Part shown: piece after piece, positions 11,262-21,543 of the stretch | Position numbering within the stretch: the first letter of the stretch is position 1 | How the letters are laid out: every line of letters starts with the position of its first letter | Source: Erigeron canadensis | Taxonomy: Eukaryota; Streptophyta; Magnoliopsida; Asterales; Asteraceae | Assembly (NCBI RefSeq): GCF_010389155.1 | Contig: NC_057768.1 | Location: 49,970,101-50,034,100 of the forward strand | DNA length: 64,000 bases | Direction: 5' to 3' | Program-made: the position numbers and the translations under genes | The notes under the pieces: generated by a model | Seen by the model: the letters and a program-made list of their open reading frames with translations, nothing else | Database searches by the model: none | What the model was told of the DNA's origin: nothing

Positions 11262-12219
11262 TCTTTATATATATTAAAAGGCAACTGATCTAACATTAAT
11301 TGACCAATCACAATTCTCAATTTCTTTAAATTATCAAATTAAACATATGACTTAATTAAATGTATTAGAATTACGTTATGTTATTATTATTTATCTAAAA
11401 TGGAATGCCGATAAAAGAAAACTCTAGCTAGATTGATACAACTACATTAAATATTTATGTTATTTCAAACGTAACTAAAAAAAAGATTTATAGATTAATA
11501 CAACTACAAAACTAATTAAATAAATAACTATCTATATAAATATAACTATATTAAATTCTATATGAATAGGACTGTTTATATATTATATTTATTTAGAGTA
11601 TATTATATATATACTCCATCTACAATTAATTAAATCAATATGTCTACATCGATTTATAACTTTTATTTAAACTTAAACACAATTAAAAAATGATTAATTG
11701 TATAATTTTTAGTTTTTTCATCACCATATTACACTTTAATTCATTTTAAAATTAATTAATACTTTATTGTATTTATCTAATAACAAAAAGTTAGAAAGGT
11801 TACAACATTTAGATTAATACGAATTAAACTAATCTCCTTTCGTATATACAGAAACGATTATCTACATAAACACAAAAAGGTAAAATTCTCAACATCTTAT
11901 CAAATTGTAATCAAACTAATTATAATATTGTTTTTATTAGTAATTGTAATCAATTATAATTAGGATAATCATTGTTGTTATTAGTATTTAAGATACATAT
12001 TTTTCTTATATAAACCGAACCGTACAAATAAAATCACAACACACGAAATTATTAAAATCCCACGAACCAACTGCTACTTTTATTGTTCTAAAGAACCATG
12101 ACTATCTAAAATAAAGTTACTTTTTTTGCAAGACATTATAAGTATTATGTTTCATACACTAATTCTTATATTGATGATGTTGTTAAACCCGTGTATTTGA
12201 CACGGATCTAAAATCTAAT
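11262..12219 (+). mobile_element. Non-autonomous Helitron
   Basis: It starts with TCTTTATATATATTAAAAG after an A. It ends with a hairpin CCGTGT-ATTTG-ACACGG and then TCTAAAATCTAAT, which fits the CTRRT terminus. The following base is A rather than the expected T, so the exact end may be degraded. The interior is very AT-rich with no ORF. Confidence 0.65.
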
Positions 12220-12429
12220 ACCTACACTATTTCACTTACATCAATTACTTTTACATTAATAGTAGCATCGTTATCACACCAATACCACTACCACCACCCG
12301 TCGTCGTAACCATCGACACATTACACATGTTCCCCTCTCATATAAGTTAACAAAGGTTTGGCACCGCCAGTTTCGATGAACATTAAAGGGGTGTTTGGTG
12401 GGCATACTTTTTTGGAAAACTTTTAACAA

Positions 12430-12970
12430 AAAAGTAATATATGTGATGAGCGTTCATTTTGTAATGATTTTCTCCATCGTTATGCCACATTTTAATGTTT
12501 AAATGAGTTATACCTTGAACTATCGATAATTAATGGATTCTATATAAATTTTGGTTCACAGAAGATGCGAACTAGGATAAATGACATCTATCAACTCAAC
12601 ACGAAGACAAATGAAGATACAAGGAGGCAAAACGAGAGTCAAACGAAGAGGAGCAGCCAGCGCCGCTGGCACCATCAGTGAAGGGCCTAGCGCCGCTGGG
12701 TGCCCATTCCTAGCGTCGTTGGACGGCCCAGGTCCAAAACCGACTTATTATCTTATAATTAGAACAATAAGCCCTCAAACCCTAAGGAGAGTAGATTTTC
12801 AGCCACCAAACGTGTCTTATCAACCCTGGGCGATTTTTGCAGATTCCAAAGAGGATTTGGAGCTTCTAACACCTCTTGATCTTCATCATCAACGTAGATC
12901 TATCATTCTTATTTACTTTCTAGTTGGTATACAATGTATTTTATATTCTCAGGCTTTGTTATTCCTTTGA
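12430..12970 (+). repeat. Dispersed LTR-like relic with CCAGCGCCGCTGG palindromes
   Basis: A second copy lies at 28290-28690 with the same order of motifs: AATGAGTTAATAT / GAACTATCGRTA / GGTTCACRGAAGATGC / repeated CAGCGCCGCTGG / AAACCCTAAG / ATTTCAGC. A 129-codon frame (12581-12970) crosses it but has no recognisable domain, so I do not call a gene. The layout resembles the 5' LTR and leader of a plant Gypsy element; that lineage is inferred. Confidence 0.65.
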
Positions 12971-14228
12971 TAATGTTTGGCTAATAGGCTAAATACTTGT
13001 TTGGATTGATGTGATCATGTAGACTTTTATTTATTCAATTTTATTTTTTTAGATTTGTTGGATTGTGATGTTTGTCGTAGATTCATGCTTAATAAGTTTT
13101 TCATATTATTATCGTATATATATCTAAATATATTAGTTTCATTCTGATGATTGTCTATGATCATACAACCATCAACCCAAGCTTAGATGGGGGACAACCC
13201 CATATTCACTTTCCAGTATAATATTTGTCATTATTATTTTTGAAATAGATCTAACATGTCACTGAAATATATCAAATTTATTCAAGTTAACTAATTAAGT
13301 CAAATCTAAATATCATAATATTTTAAAAGTTAGCGTTAAATTTTAAATCCCCGAATTTATTCCCTCTTTTTTAATTCATGGGTTTTTTTTTTATCAAAAT
13401 GTCGCTGAGAAATTACTATATAAAAATAGAAGCATCACATTGATATATGATACTTTGTTACTTAATAGTGTCTTAACTGATATATTGATAGATTAGAAAT
13501 GGCATATATAATATTTTTATTGCTTAATAATGACATACTTGATGTATTGGTAAATTAGAAATGTTATATATGATATTTCAAATTTTAACTTGGCAAATAT
13601 GATATTTTGTGACTTACTAATGACAGATATAATCTTCTCTAATATTTTTAAGGAATTGTAATCGATCAATAGAACTGAAATTTGAAGGAATTGGAATTTA
13701 AAAGTTTTAAAACTGTCAACGTATTTGATTGATATTCAATGAAATCCAGTCAAAAAATTCGGATTTATGAAAAATGAAAATAAAAAACCCTTTATTAAAA
13801 ATAGAAATACATGTTATACATTATTATACATTTTATGTATAGCCAAGGTTGTAAAACTCACCGATTCAACCGATTTCTCGGATTCGGCTAGGGGAACAAC
13901 CGAACAGTGGTCTAACAGGTCAGAGTCAACCGAATCGAACCAAAACTCGGTCAAGGGTGATCAACGACTAAAAAGTTAACCCAGAACTTGTATGAATCTT
14001 GCCACGAAGTAGAAGAATAAAGAAAAAAGAAAAGAAATAAATAGAGAGAGGGGGGAGAGTTTTACCGTAGTGGTATCAAATGTGGTAGCGGTAAAAAAGG
14101 AGAAGTTATTAGACATAGTTATAGATAAAGGATAGAGAAGATCACAACATGTTTTGACTCCCTATTTGTTTTTTAGGACTATCACATCCATTTACATACT
14201 TGGTCCATGAAGTTTTATATTTATTAGG
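12971..14228. other. Intergenic AT-rich sequence with a hAT-like remnant at ~13842-13975
   Basis: Mostly low-complexity AT-rich DNA. At about 13845-13975 a block starting CCAAGGTTGTAAAACTC with repeated ACCGA/TCGGT words resembles the ends of plant hAT-type MITEs. Only one end is visible and no 8-bp duplication was found. No gene seen. Confidence 0.4.
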
Positions 14229-14514
14229 GGGTAAGTATTTTGAAATGTAATAAACTTTGGACGAATGTCTAAAGTGTGAAATAACTAAAGTTGTGTTGAT
14301 GGTATGTAATCACTAAATTATGTCTATTGTATATTGTATGTAAGAAAATATATCCGACTAATCAAGAACTACCGAGTGACAGCTATATATTGTTGTCACG
14401 TATGCCTTTTTACATATAATAGACATAATTTAAAGATGATTACAAACACAACTTTAGTTATTTTATACTATAGACATTCGTCCAAAGTTTGTTAGATTCT
14501 AGGATACGTATCCC
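14229..14514. mobile_element. MULE-type palindromic MITE, second copy of the 7796-8085 family
   Basis: Same arms (GGGTAAGTATTTTG, TTTGGACGAATGTCTA, AACTAAAGTTGTG) and the same central TGACAGCTATAT...GTTGTCACGTATG. Flanking 9-mers TTTATTAGG and TTTATTATT match at 7 of 9 positions, consistent with an older insertion than the copy near 8 kb. Confidence 0.85.
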
Positions 14515-14689
14515 TTTATTATTAATAAATAACACTTTTAATTATATTTTATCTAATATATTTATGTAATTTTATTTACTTTATTTTTTGTTTTTTATTT
14601 TTTATTTTCTAAATTTTAAAATCTCAAACTGTAGGAGTTAGGATATATGGAAACTCTGATCGGAATTGGGAGAAGATTGGGTACATATT

Positions 14690-14873
14690 CGATGTCGGAA
14701 ATAATTAAACGAAAATAGAGTATTTACCGGTTAATGATGGAACAAGTCACTTTTTAATGTTTTAGACTATTTTACCAAGTTACTTCTATACAATATCCAA
14801 AACTGATAGTTGGTTCCTATAATAGACATTTGGTCATACTTAGTTACATTTTGGAGCACTTATCCCGATATTA
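14690..14873. mobile_element. Single arm of the 55-kb MULE-like family
   Basis: The sequence from GTCGGAAATAATTAAAC through ATAGAGTATTTACCGG to TTTGGAGCACTTATCCC matches the right arm of the element at 55052-56214. The matching left arm is missing. Confidence 0.75.
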
Positions 14874-14959
14874 TTTCTCATCACCAATTTTAACATTAAC
14901 TTTAGCATTTATTCCCAATTAATTCACCAATTGACATGCCACATATTTAATTTAAATAT

Positions 14960-16854
14960 GAAAAAATTTCATTATATCATCATGTGGTTTGCTGTATTAT
15001 CATTTTTTTCTCTGTCATTTTTTTTATTATTAGATCACCCTATGGTGACTTTTTGCTTCATTAGACACCCCTCTCTCTAACGACCGTTTGTTGTCCTCCG
15101 TTAAACCGCTCATGTGCAATGCACATGAGGGTAATTTAATGTTTTTACCATCATCTTCATCTTCATATTCAAATCATCAACACCACCACCAGGTATAATA
15201 AATTAATATGCATATCTTCATCAATCTTTATTATGTTCTTACATTTTATGTTGTTATTTGCATATTATAGTTGTTAGATCTTATATACTATGCTAAGGTT
15301 TTTTTAGGCCGTACGTTTGCTACTCTTCCCTACTCGTCAGGTAGCCATATCCAGCGGACACAACTAACAGGTATAGCATTTTCTCGACAGACAGGTATAA
15401 ACACTTTACCCTTGTACGGATTTTACATATTCTTGGCCGAAGGTCCTTATGGAAACAGTCTCTCTACCTCTGGATAGAGGTAAGACTGTATATATCTCAC
15501 CCCTATACCCGCTCAGAGATTGGGTACAGTTGTTATTGTTGTTGTTGTATAATAAATTAATAATGAATATCTTCAGCAATCTTTCTATAACAAAAAAAAT
15601 CATATGCATATATACATAAATACTATTCCCAAATATCTCAGATATATACAAATAATAAAACTAACATAATCATCACCATTCGTAAATCATATATTCCAAA
15701 TCCCAGTAACTCATAAATTGAAGCTAGGCGATCGAGTGGTGAGACGGGTCTTCAACTTGGAGATCCACAAGATGAAAAATTGATATTCCCACACCAATAA
15801 ATTCACGGTTGTCATAATCGCCACCAAGATCCGACCTCTAACCCTTTATCTCCCTTCACCAGCGAACCACCAAATTACCACTCACACACCGTTGTTGGGT
15901 TCGATCTTGCTGTTGAAGTTTTGATTGTTGGCTTTCATAGATAATAGCAAGATTTAAACTTGATTTTTTTTTCCCGATTACTTTCGTTAATTTCAACAAA
16001 AACTTGGAACGGCGACAGTAACATTATTCCATGAAGACCAGTATCTATTTTTGATTTCCATAATTATCAAGATTAATAATAAATTCCAGATCTAGATGAG
16101 AAATCAATTATAAAAAAGAGATGAAAGACATTCATAAGATTTGGTGGTGTAAGAGATGAAACCGGATGTAAATCCAGAAAATCTGGAACTTCGGCGGTGG
16201 TGTCCGGTTACAAAGAATCGTCCGGAAGACACGGTTACCGGCAATGGTGTCTGATTTCCTTTTTGGGATTACTACTTCCACTAGTCAGATCCTTTTCCTT
16301 CCGAGTCATTCATATCTATCTATATATATATATATATATATATATAATATGTGTGTCTGAATTTGTGTGTGCAGAGGAAGGCTGCTTTTTTGATGTCTTT
16401 TTGATATTAAAATCAAAAGTGTAAAGTAGATATAGATCGATGGTATTATTTATTGATTTCTTCATTTACATGGCTGCTACTTTTTGTTTGTTCTTTATGT
16501 GTATTGATTATGAGTTGAGAATTTGAGATTGTTATGATGATTCAATAGTTGATGAAAGGAAAAAGGGATTTTTTTTAATGGATGAATTAGGAATATAAAT
16601 ATATATAGATATGGAATGAATGGATGAATTACCTGGTGGTGTTGTTGATGAAGATGAAGATGATGGTAACAAGATGAAATTACCCTCGTGTGCATTGAAC
16701 ATGAGTGGTTTAATGGAAGACAACAAGCGATCGTTAGAAAGAGGAGTGTCTAATGAAGCAAAAAGTCACCATAGGGTGATCTAATAATAAAAAAAACGAC
16801 AAGGAAAAAAATGATAATACAGCAAACCACATGATGATGTAATGAAATTTTCTC
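14960..16854. mobile_element. Mutator-like element with ~230-bp TIRs and cargo (Pack-MULE candidate)
   Basis: Long TIRs (about 14960-15195 and 16630-16854) include CATCATGTGGTTTGCTG, TAGATCACCCTATGGTGAC and the CATCATCTTCATCTTCAT tract. The 9-mer TTTAAATAT is repeated exactly outside both ends (14951-14959 and 16855-16863). No transposase frame is present. The interior holds a nested TS-type SINE, an AT microsatellite near 16320-16347, and GC-richer blocks at about 15720-15930 and 16140-16300 (CCACCAAGATCC..., GGTGTCCGGTTACAAAG...) that look like gene-derived cargo. No protein family was recognised in the cargo. Confidence 0.85.
15434..15549 (+). mobile_element. TS-type SINE, 3' part, nested in the MULE
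   Basis: GGCCGAAGGTCCTTATGG, then CTCTCTACCTCTGG, GGTAAGACTGTATA and a final (TTG)n run at 15530-15549. This is the order seen at the 3' end of plant TS/Au SINEs, which end in TTG repeats rather than poly(A). The tRNA-like head is unclear. Confidence 0.75.
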
Positions 16855-16863
16855 TTTAAATAT

Positions 16864-17890
16864 TAATTTTATCGTACATTTATCAATGAAAATGTCATTA
16901 ATTTCAAGCATCAATTAGAAGTGTTGGGGGCATTCGTAATAAAAAGTACAGATAGTGAGCTCAAATTTAAAGACGTAATATGTTAAAGTTGCAAAACTAA
17001 CATGTAAATACAATGTAAGCAATTACCTTTTGGTAAAAAGACTCAAAACATCAACTCCAATTAAAACTATATTTTGTGATACCAAGTAAACATTACATAA
17101 ACTAACACGGTATCCGTACAATGCAGCAGTGGTAAATGCGACGGATGATGGCAGTAGCGGTAAAGATAATGATTTAAAAGGGTGGTGTATATATATTAGA
17201 AGTTAAAATACTAATGAGATAAATCAATTGACTAATTAGAGTAATATGGTCATTTTGTCTCTTTTCTTTTTTAACTTTTTAATATGGGTGTATAATTTTT
17301 ATATGGTAATATAGAAGTATAGATAATTTTTATGAGTCATTATATTTCATGTCAATATTAGCTATAAAAATGAATGTTCTACTGTGATATATGAATATTA
17401 CGTTTTTCTTTTAGTACATGTTTATTCGAAATACAATATAAAAAATATTTATGTGATTTCGGTAAAGATGAACACATGTATAATAGCTATAAAGGATCAA
17501 TGGAAAAAAAATAGTTATGGACACTGACTTGATCGGTTGACCATCTTAGAGATTAGGGGCATTTCAATAATATGATGGGTAAATTAATGCTAAAATCAAT
17601 ATTAAAGTGCTTTACAAATATAATAACATGTAATTATCATCTTGGATATTGATTATTAAATAGGAATAGTATCCATAAATAGAATTCTAAACCACTATTT
17701 TGAGATCAATGTTTAGAAAATTCCTAAAAAAAATAAAAGGTAGTTTTCCCAAATAAACTTTCGAGTAGATTATTTAATTTTCTTGCACATGGTCACTTTG
17801 CTTTCCATATTTCTAAAAGCTCCCGCCCACATCATATCATATCATGATGATCATATATACTATACTACTTTAAATATATATATATACGAG
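16864..17890. other. Intergenic AT-rich sequence upstream of the NHL gene
   Basis: No gene seen. Around 17105-17165 a block with GGTATCCGTACAATGCAGC and GGTAGCGG words resembles a decayed Helitron-like end of the type at 52.8 kb. The last ~150 bp before the TATA box are rich in ATATCATGATG and TATATA runs. Confidence 0.4.
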
Positions 17891-17901
17891 TAATAATACT
17901 A

Positions 17902-17907
17902 TATAAA
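17902..17907 (+). promoter_or_regulatory. TATA box candidate of the NHL gene
   Basis: TATAAA inside ACTATATAAAAGTC, 138 bp before the ATG, a normal spacing for a plant gene with a ~100-nt leader. Transcription start not known. Confidence 0.55.
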
Positions 17908-18001
17908 AGTCAATTCCTAACATGAATGAATGAATGAAGTACGTACTATACGTGCGTGCTAGCTAGCTAGAGATCCCTTGTTCTATTCGATCCTTTTTCC
18001 T

Positions 18002-18022
18002 GATCGATCGATCGATCGATCG
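18002..18022 (+). repeat. (GATC)5 tandem in the 5' leader of the NHL gene
   Basis: Five consecutive GATC units occur 23 bases before the ATG. They are self-complementary, so the transcript could form a short hairpin or dimer. A regulatory role is speculation. Confidence 0.85.
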
Positions 18023-18044
18023 AGATAACGTACGTAGTAACAAA

Positions 18045-18665
18045 ATGTCCCACCACGGTGGTCGTCGGTTATGTGTTGAAAGTGTTAAGATTACAATTTA
18101 TATAACCGGATTTTCGTTGTTTCTTATAGTGTTCATACAAAGCCTACATCGTAAAATCCCCACCATCACCGTCGAAGAGTTAAACCTTAACAAAACAGCC
18201 TCCATCATCTACTTTGATCTTAAGCTTGACAACAAGAATCCTGTGGGAATTTACTATCGTGCAATGAATCTCACATTTTCTTCCATGTATTATTTTCCAA
18301 ACAAAACAACTAGCTGGGTCGTTCCGTTAGGTGTCTACACCTTACGTGGGTTTCACCAGGATCATCACAAGGAGACTCATGTTCGCGACAAGCTGCAGGT
18401 GGTGAAGGCGGCGGCTAATAAGGTGGTGATCATACGGGTGGATTTGGTGGGCCGGGTCAAGTTCAAGTCAATCGCGCAATGGAAGCGAACCATGGTAGTA
18501 GGCATTAATGTGGAATTGGACGAGATCACTGGAGAAAAGATCACCAAGACCGGCATCAACATGGTGCCATCTGGTGGCGCCGCATTGGTGGGCTGTTGTT
18601 GGATCTGTACTCCCCTGTTCACGTTGCTTATATTCACTGCTTTCTTTAATTTTATGTTCCTTTGA
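18045..18665 (+). CDS. NDR1/HIN1-like (NHL) LEA-2 membrane protein
   Basis: A single uninterrupted frame of 206 codons. Residues ~18-35 (ITIYITGFSLFLIVFIQS) form a transmembrane anchor after a short basic N-terminus. An extracellular LEA-2 domain follows, with the family block LDNKNPVGIYYRAMNLTF (59-78), VPLGVYTLRGFHQ (93-105) and VVIIRVDLVGRVKFK (127-141). N-glycosylation sequons are at N49, N75 and N86. Residues ~179-206 form a hydrophobic tail after small residues, as in the GPI signal of NDR1. Family knowledge: NHL proteins sit at the plasma membrane and take part in defence signalling and membrane-wall adhesion. The lack of introns and the 206-aa length fit the family. The exact member cannot be named from sequence alone. 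Confidence 0.92.
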   Translation: MSHHGGRRLCVESVKITIYITGFSLFLIVFIQSLHRKIPTITVEELNLNKTASIIYFDLKLDNKNPVGIYYRAMNLTFSSMYYFPNKTTSWVVPLGVYTLRGFHQDHHKETHVRDKLQVVKAAANKVVIIRVDLVGRVKFKSIAQWKRTMVVGINVELDEITGEKITKTGINMVPSGGAALVGCCWICTPLFTLLIFTAFFNFMFL

Positions 18666-20050
18666 GATGGGGTTATACTCATACTAATTAAGTATTTTTT
18701 TTTATTTCTTCTACATATAATTAATTAGTAATATAATGTAGCCTTTTGATTTTCTGTAATTTTTTATATGAGACTTGCCCATGTTAGTATTTTCTACATT
18801 AATATATAGCACGTCAGATCAGAATATTGAAATTTTTATATGAAGATTTTCGATACTTAGAAATCCAACGAGATTTGTCATTTGAACCTTAATTGTCATT
18901 GAAAACATTAGGGGTGTTAATGGGTCGGATTAATTGAGTTTCAGGTTATTTGGGTTTTGAAGATTTATAAATTAACCCGTAACCCATATCAAATAAGATT
19001 TGGGTTATTTGGGTTTTGGTTGTTCGGGTTTTGGGTGACCCATAAAATTTTGCTGGTTATGCAACAATATAATCTCAATTTCAAATATCTAGTGATATTT
19101 ATGTATCCAATGAAGTCTCTAGTGAAGCGTTTCTAGTAAAGTGTAGAGCGTTTTCAAATATCTAGAAATGTGTAAAGCGTTTCTAGCCTTCCCCAAGGTG
19201 CTTCCGTCGTAGTGAACTCCTCGAAACAGGTACAAGCGCCTAAAAGGCATCCCCGTGCTTCATAGGTTGGATTGATTATTTTGGAATTTATAAATTTTGA
19301 CTTATAGAGTCAAAGTTTTATTAGTGAAATGTTAAAAATGGTATCGTGGGTGAATTCTCCTTTGAAAATGGAGGTCACTTATTGATTATAATTTGCTATG
19401 CATTTGGCCATTATGAGAATAGGGAACTTGAAATCAAATGTCGAGGTTAACTATGATTAGTGAAACTTAACTTTTTTAACTTGTAAATAACCATATTGCT
19501 AGAAATGTAATCATTAAGTGTGTATATATTTTATTGAGGTTTGTTTGATCATAAAAAGAAGACACTCACCTTATAATTTGTATGAACCAACATGGGTCAT
19601 TTTTCGTGTCCATTTAATAAAGTTAGCTAGGGAATACTAGGCAACCATATAATTTTGTTAATTTAAAATTTTACATTTTATTTTAAAAAAAAGCAACCTC
19701 TAAAAAATTAAATAATTTCCAACCATGCATGCTTGCATTTAACAGGTATAAGTGCTTACAAGAAGACGTTGAATTGAAATGACAATGTAATGTACTTTGT
19801 TAATTTATAATATGGATTTTAAAAGTAATTATAACTACGAAACTAAAAATGCAGGTGATAACTAGACAAAGAAAGCAAATAAGTAAAAAAATCAATATCA
19901 ATCTCAAACAAATGTGTTTGTTTTGTGAATTTCCTCTCTTTTTTCTCTTTTTTCAATGATAGTGCTGAAAAAAAAAAAATATATAACAATACAAACTGGA
20001 TTGACAAACCAAACAATATGACTCTTAACTTCTCATTTGGTTAAGTTTTT
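18666..20050. other. Intergenic, with a one-ended hAT-like remnant at ~18909-19060
   Basis: A block beginning TAGGGGTGTTAATGGGTCGG with several GGGTTATTTGGGTTTT words resembles one end of plant hAT-type MITEs; no partner end was found. Around 19195-19265 a GC-richer patch (CCCCAAGGTGCTTCCGTCG...) is also transposon-like but unassigned. No gene seen. Confidence 0.4.
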
Positions 20051-20470
20051 ACTTTATATCCATTCCATTTCATTTTGCACCTCCTTTTTATTGGGGGCTT
20101 GGGGCTGACTTTTACATTGAGTATATCTCTTCATTCACAGTATATCTCATCCACCAAAGATTAGTCTCTGTCAGCGCCACATCAGCAAAAACACTCCAAA
20201 GACTAATCCTCCCAAAATGCACCCAATGAACTCATCATTCAAGGACTAGTCTTGGACCCACCAATTATTTAATTTTACCTATTTATCCAAACTTTACAAT
20301 TTTAACCCTTTAAAATTATAACAAACTAAAACATACCCAAATAAAAAACACTTTATTCACACATAAAAACATTACACAATTTATTTTTAAATAAACATTA
20401 CAGTACTTGAAACATTGCACAATTTATTTATAAAAAAAAAGCAAAAACACGCATAAAAACATTACACAAT

Positions 20471-20803
20471 TTATTTCTTCATCGCATAAACTGCTTTGGC
20501 TCTTATGATAAAATGGTTCAAGGTGATGACTGCAGAAGCTAGTTGTTGCACAGCAACTTGTATCTTCTCGATCTTCCCCTGCAAATACGTAAAGTACTGA
20601 CTCTCAAGATCGGTACAATACCCGGTTTGTAAATAATCAATTTGTTCTTGACACCATTGCTTCTTCGCATTTACTTTTTCACCAATTGCAACAAGCTCCT
20701 CTTTGAACATTTTGTGGTCGAGTATATCAGCCATGATACTGTTAGCCACTTGATCGACAGTCATTGGTGGTTTTCGGTTAGGGGGTCTTGATGAAGAAGC
20801 CAT
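20471..20803 (-). CDS. Small protein of unknown function, member A of a divergent pair
   Basis: 110 codons starting MASSSRPPNRKPPMT, then a helical stretch with IMADILDHKMFKEELVAIG and KKQWCQEQIDYLQ. It shares an ordered pattern with the ORF at 21093 on the other strand: MASSS, basic/Pro linker, (V)xxxIMADI, acidic residues, E-I/L-x6-K-K/R-Q-C-x-x-Q, L-Q. The middle part is predicted helical or coiled coil. No domain is recognised. The sequence after the stop contains poly(A)-signal-like AATAAA on the minus strand (around 20350). The C-terminal block found in the partner (KWWLNEYANCGFGKMS) is missing. The nearby Harbinger relic at 24 kb shares that block, so the pair may derive from transposon-associated genes; that is inference. 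Confidence 0.45.
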   Translation of the reverse strand: MASSSRPPNRKPPMTVDQVANSIMADILDHKMFKEELVAIGEKVNAKKQWCQEQIDYLQTGYCTDLESQYFTYLQGKIEKIQVAVQQLASAVITLNHFIIRAKAVYAMKK

Positions 20804-20874
20804 TTAGATATTCGTGATTTTATCATAATTGTTTGATCAAAGAGGCCAGTACTTATAGGTAAACTAAATGACGC

Positions 20875-21003
20875 TCCCCCAACGTTCAAAAAGCAAAATA
20901 ATTTACACTTCCAGTCCCTCCAACGTTCGAATTCAAAATATTTACGCTTCTAGTCCCTTAAACGGCCAAAATTTCAAACCCATTTACACTTCTAGTCCCT
21001 GGA
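20875..21003. repeat. Three ~40-bp tandem repeats between the divergent small ORFs
   Basis: Units start near 20880, 20922 and 20960. Each carries AACG(T/G)(T/C)C, an A-rich stretch and ATTTACRCTTCYAGTCCCT. They fill most of the 289-bp gap between the two start codons and would lie in both promoters. A TATAAAT box for the + ORF follows near 21024. Confidence 0.7.
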
Positions 21004-21092
21004 CGGGTAGTTAGATTGTGATTCTATAAATACCAAGCCATAGCACAATTCAGTTTCATTCTTCTACAAACCCACTCACTCTTTCTAAGTAA

Positions 21093-21543
21093 ATGGCGTC
21101 CTCATCATCTAAAAAGAATGTTCACCGACCTCGTCTGACCGAAAATGAGATGAAAACAAGAATCATGGCTGATATCAAAGAGGACACCCTCCTTCAAACT
21201 GAGATCTCTGGGGTCATCGGTTACCTACGAGAGAAAAGGCGACAATGCGAGCAGCAGGTTGAGGCATTACAAGCACCGGGCCGCAAGGTCTCCAAACACG
21301 AAGAGACATATTCATTGTTTCTGCAGGATGAGAGCAAGAAGGTCATGAGGGTGGTCGATGATGTTTTTTAGGCCGGTCACACGTTGAGTGACCAATGCCC
21401 TTGGGCCGAATCGTACCACGACAACTACGGAGAAGACAAATCAACGTGGGAAGTCAAATGCCCCCAACACGACAAGTGGTGGCTGAACGAATATGCTAAT
21501 TGTGGCTTTGGGAAGATGTCAGTCAAAGATGATGACGAGTAAC
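21093..21543 (+). pseudogene. Small protein of unknown function, member B, with in-frame amber codon
   Basis: The frame opens with MASSSSKKNVHRPRL and runs 92 codons to TAG at 21369-21371. The same frame then continues open for 57 codons to TAA at 21541-21543, ending in HDKWWLNEYANCGFGKMS and an acidic VKDDDE tail. The downstream part is clearly coding-like: the relic at 24.5 kb has the matching HDKW...GKMSIKDDEE block. So the TAG is either a recent nonsense mutation, a sequencing error or, less likely, readthrough. The N-terminal half is homologous to the minus-strand ORF at 20471-20803. AATAAA occurs at ~21643. Function unknown. Confidence 0.5.

Noticed and set aside
12581..12970. 129-codon + strand ORF.
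   Set aside because: It lies inside a repeat that is also present at 28.3-28.7 kb, where the frame is not kept. Treated as chance reading of an LTR-like relic.
18377..18682. 101-codon minus ORF over the NHL gene.
   Set aside because: Antisense shadow of a clear NHL coding sequence.
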